Below, piece by piece: positions 53,919 to 64,000 of a stretch of DNA of 64,000 nt. Numbering within the stretch: position 1 is the stretch's first letter; each line of letters starts with the position of its first letter. The DNA comes from Pseudogymnoascus destructans (Eukaryota; Ascomycota; Leotiomycetes; Thelebolales; Thelebolaceae): contig NW_020167545.1 of NCBI RefSeq assembly GCF_001641265.1, forward strand, positions 310,001-374,000, written 5' to 3'. The notes under the pieces were generated by a model that made no database searches, was not told the DNA's origin, and was given only the letters and a program-made list of their open reading frames with translations. A program made the position numbers and the translations under genes.

Positions 53919-55513
53919 TTGTGGACAAGAGCGTTGATAGCTACGAGCTACCGGAAGTCAAGCTCTTTCGTATCGGTACCGATACACACCCGAGGCAGTA
54001 TGTCGAAAAAGCCGACATCAAACATACCCCAAGACAATGATGGTCAACTGCCCAGAATGACTACCAGACAATCCACCGCTGCAGCTATGACCGCTGTGCC
54101 ATCCGAAGACATCCCGAGTCGAATGGCCCACCTCGAAGCACAGGCACAGATACAGGAGGTCAAGGATCTACTAGTTATCCTGTCGGCATCCCAGACCAGA
54201 ATCCCGTCCACACTGTTACGATATCAAGTGCACCTTGCAGCTCGAGTGGGGGTTCAGGGGTGTGGGGAGCTTTCCGGGGTTGGAGCAAAGTTTTCAGTTG
54301 TGGAGTGAATTCTCAGAACTGGTCTCGCTAAAGAGAATTCACTCCACAACAACATAGCTGTATATAGATCGAGCCACTGCTCGAGTGCTCCTCTTCTCTT
54401 TCCTTTCTTCTCTAGATTGAGTTTAATTCATAATACCCAACTGGAGCCCTATGCCTTGGTGAACCGTGACACACACCGCCGGTGGGCGCCCCCATACCCA
54501 CAGTCGAAGCTATGGAGCAACGAACGCCTCGCACACGAAACACCCCCGAGACAGTTCAATTGCCACCTCTTCAGAACACTCGTTCTCCATCGATTCCAGG
54601 GTCGTCACGAATGCACACCGAGGACCCTCCGAATCGCTATAAGAAATCAACCATCTCTGAGAAAATCCTTCCTCTCAGCGATGGGGTAGAACATACCTTC
54701 CTACAATGGAGCGCTTCGATTCGGGACCGACTCATAGTCAATGAGGACCACTACCTTACCGACGTCTCGAGAAGAGCATTTATATGGGGAACTACGACCG
54801 GCCTGGCGAAGACCTACCTAGAGCCCCAATACCTGTCCGCTACGCATGGGTTCCGCAGTGCTGAGGAGATGATGGATCTACTAGGTTCATACTACCTCAC
54901 AGGCAACGAGACGGAACAGGCCAGGAACCTCTTCAACGACCTGCAAATGGGAGAGAAAGGGCATGCTAGCGAAACCTTCCCAGAGTTCAAGGCTCGTTTC
55001 CAAAGTGCAGCTATCACAGGACAAGTCTCCGAGTCGGAATGGTTTCAGTACATGTGGAACAAGTTGACTCCCCAATTCCGCAGCCGCGTCGCGATCATCA
55101 AAAACCAATGGAATCGAGAATACCAGACCATGGTACGAGAAATTACCGCCTTTGATCAGGAACGGCGCCGGAACAACGAATTGAACCCACTACCCACTCT
55201 CGCAAGGATGTCCACACGTACCACAGATACGGCAAAGGCATCGGCGTCGAAGCTGACTCGAGCCACACCCACTCTATTCACCTGAACCGCGTTCCTCCCC
55301 AAGCCAGCCATACCGGAACGTGTGAGAACCGCAGTCCCTGCACCCTCAGGGAACTGTTTCAAGTGTGGCAAGCTCAGCCATTTCCAGGACAAATGCCCCC
55401 TTAATGCTACTATCAAGGAAATGGACCGTAACGACCCCGAGCCAGAAGAACAATGGGAAGAAGCCGTGGAACTTCAATCTGATGCGTCCCTCGAGGAAAA
55501 TGACGAGGCCTAG
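53919..55513 (+). pseudogene. gag: gag of the decayed Gypsy element
   Basis: It runs in frame from 53919 to the solo LTR at 54214, resumes at 54477, and has one in-frame TGA at 55283-55285. After that come the CCHC knuckle CFKCGKLSHFQDKC and the tail ending EENDEA. Apart from the LTR and the stop it is well preserved. Confidence 0.88.
54214..54471 (+). repeat. Solo LTR with TSD CACAC (258 bp)
   Basis: TGTTACGATATC to ACCGTGACA, with CACAC at 54209-54213 and 54472-54476. An 18-bp perfect inverted repeat (54297-54314 and 54333-54350) around an 18-nt loop is shared with the copy at 7916-8172. Confidence 0.93.
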
Positions 55514-56204
55514 GAGAAGGCTCCTTCCTAGGTCTACCCAAATGTGACCTGAGAGGACTAGACTTACGAGAACTCCTGGGAGGCACCCAGTTCTTAGTCG
55601 ACACGACCCTGAGTATGAATGGACTCGGGGTGCAAACAAAGTCCCTAGCAGACACAGGAGCAAACGGCTACCTCGTCATTAACAAGCCTTTCGCAATACG
55701 ACTGTCGAAAGCGCTTCAGAGCCCTATACGGAAACTACCCTACTCTGTACCCATACGTGAATTTCAGCGCAAAATCCAAGGCCACGTATCGGAGTATATT
55801 CGGTTACACTTAACAGTCGAAGGACGCTGGATATATAACTGCCCCTTTGTACTCCTGGACCTCGGAGCACAAGATGTGATAATTGGGAAGAAGCTGTTCA
55901 GCCGTTTCCGAATACTACTCGACTCTGCAAAGAGCCAGTTAGTATGGCCAAAGGAGTACCCGCCGACTCCTAGCTGGAGCAAGGAGATCACCTTGCCCTA
56001 CCACTCACGCGAAACGTCCATTAAACATCCTGCATACCAGTCAGATGCGAATCGCCGGGATTTCGCAATCCACCGCGAAGACAGACGCCGCGCAGGCGGA
56101 CGCTCGATGGAAATGAAAGTGATAAATTCTGACTACGAAGAGATCACCGATACGCCATCGAACCCACTATGAAACCAGGAGGTTTCTCCCCCACCGCAGA
56201 AAAC

Positions 56205-57140
56205 TGTCATACTGACATTCGTTGCACTCAGTTTGCTATCAAACTCAAGAGCAAACTTAGAAATCTCCTCCTCAAACCTACAAGTCACCATACATATCTT
56301 GGCTTATCACATCAACAACAGAAGCAATACTACTCAACGATTGCTGCAAACTCTTCTACTACATCTGTTTATGCTACATACATCACAGCATATCATTTGG
56401 ACACTCATTGAACAAGTTATTAAGAAAATCTCCTCCTTAAGGGGGTGGGCCAATACTACCACATGGCATATCTCTACCAACTAGAGGCCTAGGAACATGA
56501 ACGATAGCTCTAGAAGTTTCTACAACCCTCTATGATTCATTACACGTCATCGCTCCTTAGTTACCCACAAGATTGGTTAAGTTATGACATAATTTATCTA
56601 TAGGTACTCTGACCTTGGACCTCCTTTTCACTTCCTATAGGCTAGGAACCCAAGAGATGGTTCTATGGGATTCTCTTATGTTCACTACATGATTAGCAAG
56701 CTAGTTGTGGGTCGCACTTGATTTCTAATACATTTACCAAGCCTGGTTAGTCATGGAAAGTCATGGAAAATGAGAGAACTACACTCCTTTGGCATAAATA
56801 GGATTGCCCTTTCCTTAAGAAAGGGCAAGCAGGCAATACAGTAAATCGACTATCACATACTTCCACGTCTTTTACAAGCTTCCAAGCATTGATCTTGTTA
56901 CTCCTTGTTTCTGAAAAGTCAGTGAGGTGTTAACCTCTGACTTACCCCTGAGTTCCCAGACTCAACATTTGTTGCAACTTGTCTGAACCACTTCACTACA
57001 TCACACACCTGATTGCTGCGTTGTGGAATAGTCTAAGCTACAACCCTTTGGCTCTGTTTCCTAAGATAGTGTGTTGTCTTAGTAAAATCATCCCTTCCTT
57101 GGGTGGCTAGATTCTCACATCTGGTGCACCCACCCTTTCA
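56205..57140 (-). repeat. Solo LTR of the 936-bp family, TSD AAAAC
   Basis: Inverted copy running TGTCATACTGAC to CACCCTTTCA, with AAAAC at 56200-56204 and 57141-57145. It is exactly as long as the plus-strand copy at 58513-59448. The inner sequence repeats the block seen at 8831-9756. Confidence 0.9.
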
Positions 57141-58512
57141 AAAACCCTAGTACATCATAGGTTTACACCCATGCATATATGCGAAATCAGTGCAAATGCT
57201 TTCCACCACGAGATGATGCGAAACGACTCCGAGTTTTTTCAGACTAGCATCTACGAAATCAATCAGATCATTCATGAAAAGGAGTTGGTAGAGGACGAAG
57301 AAATGCTCCGCCTCATCCAGCAGAAGCTTCCGCATAGGCACCGGAAGTACACTGATGTCTTTTTGAAGTTGGAATCAGATCGAATCCCCCCCCACCGCAT
57401 ATACGACCACAAGATACAGCTCGAGGCCCCTTTACCAAACGCTTTCTCGCTGTTATATCGACAGGGCACCGAAGAGCTTAAGGTGACCAAGCAATACCTG
57501 TTAGAGAACCTAGAGAAAGGCTTCATCGTCAACAGCAACAGCCCCTTTGCGTCCCCTATCCTATTCGTAAAGAAAGCGGATGGCAAATTAAGATTTTGCA
57601 TCGATTACCGGAAGTTAAATGGCCTCACCCGGAACGATCCCTACCCCATCCCGCGTATCGATGAACTACTAGGACGGGTGTCGAAAGCAAAAATCTTCAC
57701 GAAGCTAGATATCAGACAAGCCTTCCATCGTATACAGATGCACCCCGACTCAGACGAGTACAGAACCTTTCGGACTCGCTATGGATCCTATAAGTGCAAA
57801 GTGCTGCCATTTGGACTGACGAACGGTCCCGCAACCTATCAGCGGTATATGAATGACGTCCTGATGCAATACTTAGACGACTTCTGTAGCGCATACTTAG
57901 ACGACATCCTAATCTATTCAGAGGACCCTACGGAACACATAGAGCATGTGCATAAGGTCCTACAGCGTCTCTTAGAAGCTGGACTCCAAGCCGATTTGAA
58001 CAAATGTGAGTTCAACGTCACCAGGACAAAATACTTGGGTTATGTTCTCACTACCTCCAGTGTCGAAGCGGACCCCGACACAATCGAACCCCTTCGTAAC
58101 TGGATCCGACCGACCACTGTTACGGGTGTGAAGTCCTACCTGGGATTCTGTGCTTCTATAGACAATTCATTCGCAATTTTGGCAAAATAGCAAAGCCCCT
58201 CACCACCATCACTAGTCCCTCGGAGCCGTTCCGATGGACAGAGGAATGCGAGGCTGCTTTCGAGGAATTGCGACAACAACTTTTAGCGGTACAGGCACTT
58301 CACCACTTCAACCCCGAATTGCCTACGAAGCTGGAGACCGACTCCTCTGATGGAGTGGTAGCTGGTGTCCTGTCTCAAGAACACCCTGACAAGCGATGGT
58401 ACCCAGTAAGCTTCTACAGTCACGTGAGATCAACTGGGAGATCCACGACAAGGAACTATTCGCAATCGTGAAAGCCTTTGGAAAATGGAGGCCCGAGTTG
58501 GCTTCGGTACGC

Positions 58513-59448
58513 TGTAATGGTGGGTGCACCAGATGTGAGAATCTAGCCACCCAAGGAAGGGATGAATTTACTAAGACAACACACTGTCTTAGAAAACAGA
58601 GCCAAAGGGTTGTAGCTTAGACTATTCCACAACGCAGCAATCAGGTGTATGATGTAGTGAAGTGGTTCAGACAAGTTGCAACAAATGTTGAGTCTGGGAA
58701 CTCAGGGGTAAGTCAGAGGTTAACACCTCACTGACTTTTCAGAAACAAGGAGTAACAAGATCAATGCTTGGAAGCTTGTAAAAGACGTGGAAGTATGTGA
58801 TAGTCGATTTACTGTATTGCCTGCTTGCCCTTTCTTAAGGAAAGGGCAATCCTATTTATGCCAAAGGAGTGTAGTTCTCTCATTTTCCATGACTTTCCAT
58901 GACTAACCAGGCTTGGTAAATGTATTAGAAATCAAGTGCGACCCACAACTAGCTTGCTAATCATGTAGTGAACATAAGAGAATCCCATAGAACCATCTCT
59001 TGGGTTCCTAGCCTATAGGAAGTGAAAAGGAGGTCCAAGGTCAGAGTACCTATAGATAAATTATGTCATAACTTAACCAATCTTGTGGGTAACTAAGGAG
59101 CGATGACGTGTAATGAATCATAGAGGGTTGTAGAAACTTCTAGAGCTATCGTTCATGTTCCTAGGCCTCTAGTTGGTAGAGATATGCCATGTGGTAGTAT
59201 TGGCCCACCCCCTTAAGGAGGAGATTTTCTTAATAACTTGTTCAATGAGTGTCCAAATGATATGCTGTGATGTATGTAGCATAAACAGATGTAGTAGAAG
59301 AGTTTGCAGCAATCGTTGAGTAGTATTGCTTCTGTTGTTGGTGTGATAAGCCAAGATATGTATGGTGACTTGTAGGTTTGAGGAGGAGATTTCTAAGTTT
59401 GCTCTTGAGTTTGATAGCAAACTGAGTGCAACGAATGTCAGTATGACA
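58513..59448 (+). repeat. Solo LTR of the 936-bp family, TSD TACGC
   Basis: TGTAATGGTGGG to GTCAGTATGACA, with TACGC at 58508-58512 and 59449-59453. Removing it restores the RNase H reading seen in the intact Gypsy element. Confidence 0.92.
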
Positions 59449-61498
59449 TACGCCACTGAGTTGACGTCTACACTGATCACCGTTCGTTGGAATATTTCAT
59501 GTCTACCAAGATTCTCACAGCGAAACAGGTTCAGTGGATGGAGCTACTCTCCGACTTCAATTTCTGCATCATGTACACCGCAGGCAAGAATAATCAGAAG
59601 GCTGATATTCTGAGCCGAAGAGACCAAGACCTGGTAACGCAACAGAAAGTCAAACTCGACAGTAGAGTGAGGGTATTACTAGGTCCAAACCGCTTACACC
59701 CCCGTATCAGCGCCGAACTAGCAGAGAGCTACGTGGCATTAACCTGATAGACACCCCCAACGCACAGGTGCCCTTCAATTTAATAGAGGTGCTATGTGCG
59801 GACAATCGGAAGTCATTCACCGAGACTCGCGCGAAACAACCCCTACCGGACGGATTCGCGATGAACGACCAGCTCCTCCTGTACAAAGGCCACCTAGTGT
59901 GAATCGCCACACCGACCTATGTACGAAACTGATCCGAGAAGCGCATGATCAAGTGTCGTCAGCACATCCAAGTGGCAGGAAAACCTACCAATTGCTCGCT
60001 CCAAAGTATCATTGGGTCGGGATGGAAGCGGACTGTTTGCAGTATGTACGAAACTGCGTTGCCGGCTTTCTCACACCAATGTCACTAAGCAACAAGGATT
60101 CCTACACCCACTACCCATACCCGAATATCCTATGCAACACCTCACCATGGACTTCAAGGAGTTCACAAGGGACAAGCATGGATACGATAGCATCTTAGTG
60201 TTTATGGACTGACTCGGTAAGAGTTCGGTGACCATACCTTGCTACAAAACCACAACTGCCCGGCAGATGGCGCAATTGTTCATCGAATCGGTATACCAAT
60301 TCGGACACACTCCTGAGTCGATTGTAAGCGACCGCGGACCCCAATTCATATCATCCTTTTGGCAGGAGTTCTGTCGAATTATCGGTGTTAAGGTTAAGCT
60401 GTCGACTGCCTATCATAAGCAGACCGACGGGCAGACAGAAATCATGAACCGATACATCGATCAGAGACTGAGGCCTTTAGTATCCCATTATCAGGATAAC
60501 TGGAGCGAACTCATCCCCATAATGGACCGCGTGCAAATGACACTCCCCCACGCATCCATTGGCATGACCCCCTACTGACTCAAGTATGGAACCGATCTGC
60601 GTACGAGTTGGGATTGGAACACTCTGAAAAGCACCAACCCCCGGGAGACCCTAAACTGAGAGGAAGCCAAGGCAGTTGCAGACCGAATGCATACCACATG
60701 GGTCCACGCAAAGGAAAACATGGCAAAGGCACAAGAGGAAATGTCTAAGCACGCGAATCGACGCCAAAGGGCCATCGACTGGGATGTAGGAGATAGAGTG
60801 TACCTATCGACCAAAAATTTGAAAAACTCTCGTCCTAGCTGCAAGCTGGGCCAACAATGGGTCGGACCATATACGGTGTTGGAACGGATTGGGCACGCAT
60901 TTCGATTGGAACTACCTACCAGTTCTCAAATACACAATGTGTTCTCACCAGACGTCCTCATGAAGGACCCGAACAACCCCCTACCTGGTCAGGATCCGCC
61001 TGAGCCTAGCAGCAAAGTGATAGACGGCATAGAGGAATGGGAACTGGAAAAGATCCTCACCGTAAGGCTCCGCCGGAAGCAACTACAATACTGGGTTAGT
61101 TGGGTCGGATATGATCCGGACCCAGAGTGGTACCCAGCGTCAAACTTCACGAACTCTCCCCATAAACTCAGAGAGTTTCATACAGAATACCCAGATTTAC
61201 CAGGACCACCTCAAAAACTACTCAGAAGGGTTACGGCAGGGGAGACGGGAAAGGAACAAAACTACGATCACGGAAAAGACAAAGTGGAAGAAACAGAGTC
61301 GTTACTGTCTGCGACTCTAAGCTAAAATACCCTCCGAGCCAGGGCGCACTCACCACCGTAACCCTTGCGGGAGCCACCCTTCCCAAACGTCTCACCGGCG
61401 TCGCAACAAGCGGCTACCACCATGAGAGACGAATGGTCGAAGTGACCCCACACGAAGGGCCAGGCCCAAGTCCCCTCTGACACAGGGTCTTCCCCCAC

Positions 61499-61845
61499 CT
61501 AGGCCCCGTAGGCCGCCCCAACTTCCCCATCCTTCCCCTCCCTCCTTCCATCACCCTGAGTCGTAGTGACCGCAGGAGCGGCAGCGGTGGGCAGTTTGCC
61601 TACAGCAGCCACCAACTCCCCCACGAGAGCAGGAATGTTCTCCTGTTCCGTCCGGAGACGGGTCAGTGACGACCAAATTTGCTGCCCAGAGTCAGCATCG
61701 AAACCACACCGAGTCACAAGGGGAAGGGGGTCTACTCACGGCCAGCCCCAACTCGAGGGCAGCCCGAGTGGCGCGTGCCTCCTCGTAGAGGTCACGCTCC
61801 GCCTCGGAGCGGAACTTTGGCACGCTCTGGGCAGCTAACACCTAG
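61499..61845 (-). pseudogene. Antisense gene of the decayed Gypsy element, last two exons
   Basis: The last exon (61499-61681) and the end of the preceding exon (61740 to about 61845) are separated by a 58-nt GT-AG intron at 61682-61739. The sequence VPKFRSEAERDLYEEARATR is comparable to MPKFRSPAELSAYMESCALR in the intact copy, and the intron sits at the same point. The first exon is lost where pogo debris begins. Confidence 0.65.
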
Positions 61846-61936
61846 CCCTACTAGTCTTTGACTTATAGGTCACATTACTAGAGCCTAGCCCCACTAGCCC
61901 TATAACCATGACATCACATTACTGTAGCTATAACAT

Positions 61937-63056
61937 TATAATAGGAGTTATTGCTACTATAAAGGTAGTCACAAGCTTAGAAGCAAAGAGTCGTCTAAAG
62001 ACTATATAGCTAGGAAATAGGGAATAGGTGTCAATCATCTAAGGTGTTAATTCATATGGGTAGGCGCTCCTACTGTTCATTATTTTCAAGGTGTAGAATC
62101 ACCTCTCTGCTATGTATAAGGACTTAGGATTACTAGATGATTAGGTGATTACACTAAGTAAGAACAGGGGTGGACTTCAAATTCAATTAGGTATGAGTGG
62201 ATTTAACACTTTGATTAGCATACAAACAGTCGTATGATTAGAACCTATTGCCTTCTTATTCTTAATAGGCATAAGAGCCACCTCTCTGCTTAGTTTTAAC
62301 ACTACTATATAGAACGGAAGATAATCACCCTCTATATATACTTCAGCCACTTAATGTTAGCTGCTTTGCCCTATTAAAGCTTTCATATAGACGTTAGATT
62401 AAAACCTTCATATAGAATAGGCTAAATTATATTATGAAGCTTGAGTTTCACTCTACATTTAAAGAAGCATTCAGAGCTATGTTTATAGAATGGAACATTA
62501 AGAGTGGGTTGTAAGCAACAGGACTAGTTCTACATAAGCTGTAGAATGTCCTCTCTTACTTAAATCTACACCTAAGAACTCTAACTCCTCCTATAGTTAA
62601 GAGTAACAATTAGACTTCAAAGACTCCTTCAACTATACAGGAGCTTAACTTTTAAACAAAGCACATTAAGAACTGCATCATATATTAGAACAGCTCTCCT
62701 ACCTTAATTAATGATGCTGTTAGCTGCCTTGTTAAGGGAGCATAAGTTATGATGCATTCTGCTATTCTACTTAAGGCAGAAGTTAAGGCTCTACAAGCAG
62801 CAAATGAATAGAAAAGAGGAGGGAAAGGAAGTGCAGGAGACGTCTCTATACTAGACGTAGAGGATAGAGTGCTAAGGTTGATGCTTAAGTCCATACAGAG
62901 GTGGCAAGTGAGACTACTTAGCAGGTGGGTTCTATAGGCTGACAACGGCGCTATGGACTATGTAGCACTATACCGTATGTGCGAGAGGCGCTAGAAATAA
63001 ATTACAATTGATTAAGGGTCATTATGTAAGGTGGTGGTATAGTAGTACAGTTCTCA
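61937..63056 (+). pseudogene. Decayed 3' half of a pogo family B transposase
   Basis: Broken translation follows family B from GVIATxKVVTSxEAKSR through VSCFALLKLSYR to the knuckle region, ending before the family's GGGTCATTATGTA-GG flank. Stops and transitions are abundant (RIP-like). It overlaps in content with the 5' fragment at 4743-5428, so the two come from different copies. Confidence 0.8.
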
Positions 63057-63193
63057 CGCGATAAGTCGATACTTGATTAGGCGATATTCACGCTAACTCG
63101 ATATTTTTTGTAGGATTCTTTATTTTCCTACCAAAACTACAATACACTCGATATCGAACTTATTTGACTAGATATCATCTTATACTAACATTA

Positions 63194-63370
63194 CATAGGC
63201 CAAGATGCCTCGAAATCAGCTGTTTACAATGACGATTAAGTAGCGTCGCGCACTCCAAAACTGGTATGCTCACTAGTCACCAAAGCCTTCGCAAAAAGCC
63301 TCTATCAACTGGTTCTTTAGAACCTTCGGCCATCGTATTCGACAGTCAACAGTCTCCAAATCTTTAAGCT
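63194..63370 (+). pseudogene. Decayed N-terminus of another pogo/Tc1-type transposase
   Basis: It reads MPRNQLFTMTIK, stop, RRALQNWYA, stop, SPKPSQKASINWFFRTFGHR and QSTVSKSLS, the CENP-B-like N-terminal HTH of fungal pogo transposases. Stops replace Gln-type codons. It is cut by an LTR-like sequence at 63371. Confidence 0.65.
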
Positions 63371-64000
63371 TGTTACGATTATAGCTTACAGCTGGTTACA
63401 GTTGTTACAGGTGTAGTCTTAGCCACTAAGGCTACAACCGCTAAGCAGACAACTGTATATTATGAGGAATAGCCTCACCTTCTTCTTTTTCTTCTTCTCT
63501 CTTTAGATTCAATCTAGCTTATTATTCTCTAGACTAGCTTCTTGACCTCCGTGACCATCGTAACATAAGATTGAATCTTACCTTTCTTTTGCTCTCTAAG
63601 CCTGAACCTTGATACTGAAATTCAAATTCCCTTCTTTAGAAACTCTACAACTATATCCTAAAGTCAATTCCAGAACACACTAGAACACCATAGACTTTAT
63701 AGATCAGACCTTTCATAACGCTCCCTCGACAAGGAATATAGCTGTGAGGGAAGTGCGCTCCTCTTGAGTGGCTCCTATAGTCAACAAACTACGTAATAGG
63801 GCCTTTGGAGATACGAGTCTGATCTACTGAATATGAAAACTAAAAGAATAGCAAAGCTGCTATGGCACACATGGCTAAAGAAAAAGTCCAGATGGCTGAC
63901 CAAAACCCAGAAGACTATGAGTCTATAAATGAGAAAACAACCTTAGTAGATGAGTCTAAGAAGAGAGATGAAGTTCAAGATGACTTCCTCGAAGCCCAAG
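63371..64000 (+). mobile_element. LTR-like sequence and start of a retrotransposon, truncated by the window
   Basis: 63371-63565 begins TGTTACGATTAT and ends ACCATCGTAACA, as in the solo LTRs at 7916 and 54214. It is followed by a leader and, from about 63860, a Glu/Lys-rich frame (MAKEKVQMADQNPEDYESIN) that could be a gag N-terminus running off the edge. No TSD is visible on the right. Confidence 0.5.

Larger units (their letters stand above)
55562..61325 (+). pseudogene. pol: pol of the decayed Gypsy element
   Basis: Protease (SLADTGANGYL), RT (YLDDILIYSE), RNase H, integrase and chromodomain (LEKILTVRLRRKQLQYWVSW) are all recognisable. Breaks: solo LTRs at 56205-57140 and 58513-59448, a one-base loss near 58152, a small deletion near 58425, and stops in the integrase region (for example near 59743, 59899, 60208 and 60576). 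Stretches of over 300 codons are still open, so decay is moderate. Confidence 0.9.
53396..61845 (+). mobile_element. Decayed Ty3/Gypsy element with nested solo LTRs
   Basis: It is homologous to the intact element at 34599-42391 across gag, pol, chromodomain and the antisense gene. The 5' LTR is 53396-53642; the 3' LTR is lost, since pogo debris follows 61845. Three solo LTRs are inserted (54214-54471, 56205-57140, 58513-59448), plus several stops and small deletions. It entered the hAT sequence at 53395. Confidence 0.93.

Noticed and set aside
63371..63565. A further solo LTR with TSD
   Set aside because: The ends look LTR-like, but the flanks aagct and taaga do not match, so I list it only as the start of a truncated retroelement.

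Overview
The window is from a filamentous ascomycete fungus (Pezizomycotina). Host-type genes have short GT-AG introns. They sit in GC-rich islands separated by AT-rich transposon graveyards whose old copies carry many CAG/CAA/CGA/TGG-to-stop changes, as expected after repeat-induced point mutation (RIP). No bacterial signals, rRNA, tRNA or CRISPR were seen.

Host-type genes: a sulfite oxidase-like gene (71-1647, open at the left edge, one base short in a G9 run); a fungal rhodopsin-type 7TM domain fused to an MFS permease (13365-16570, minus); an MFS sugar transporter (45006-46838, minus); and a wrecked zinc-cluster-type transcription factor with halves at 48.3-48.9 kb (plus) and 52.2-53.1 kb (minus).

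Mobile DNA fills the rest. 2.6-24.8 kb: three intact pogo/Fot-type transposons of three families (2876-4735, 11022-12899, 18515-20354), one deletion derivative (17202-18358), a foldback MITE (24422-24840), and remnants of hAT, Gypsy and LINE elements with solo LTRs. 25.3-44.1 kb: a large composite DNA transposon with a 508-aa protein of unknown function, a large transposase and an SNF2-family helicase. It resembles helicase-bearing Academ-type elements and carries a palindromic CTGWACATGTWCAG motif about every 0.85 kb, including in every intron. An intact Ty3/Gypsy chromovirus (34599-42391, LTRs indistinguishable by eye, TSD CACGA) has jumped into the helicase gene. 53.4-61.8 kb: a decayed relative of that Gypsy element containing three solo LTRs. 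61.9-64.0 kb: more pogo and LTR remnants.

Most notable: (1) the composite transposon with its motif-bearing introns; (2) a spliced, conserved antisense gene between pol and the 3' LTR of the Gypsy family; (3) a single ~4.2-kb inversion that explains why both the transcription-factor gene and a hAT transposase are split, with a second ~195-bp inversion inside the transcription factor. All family assignments are from reading the sequence; no searches were run.
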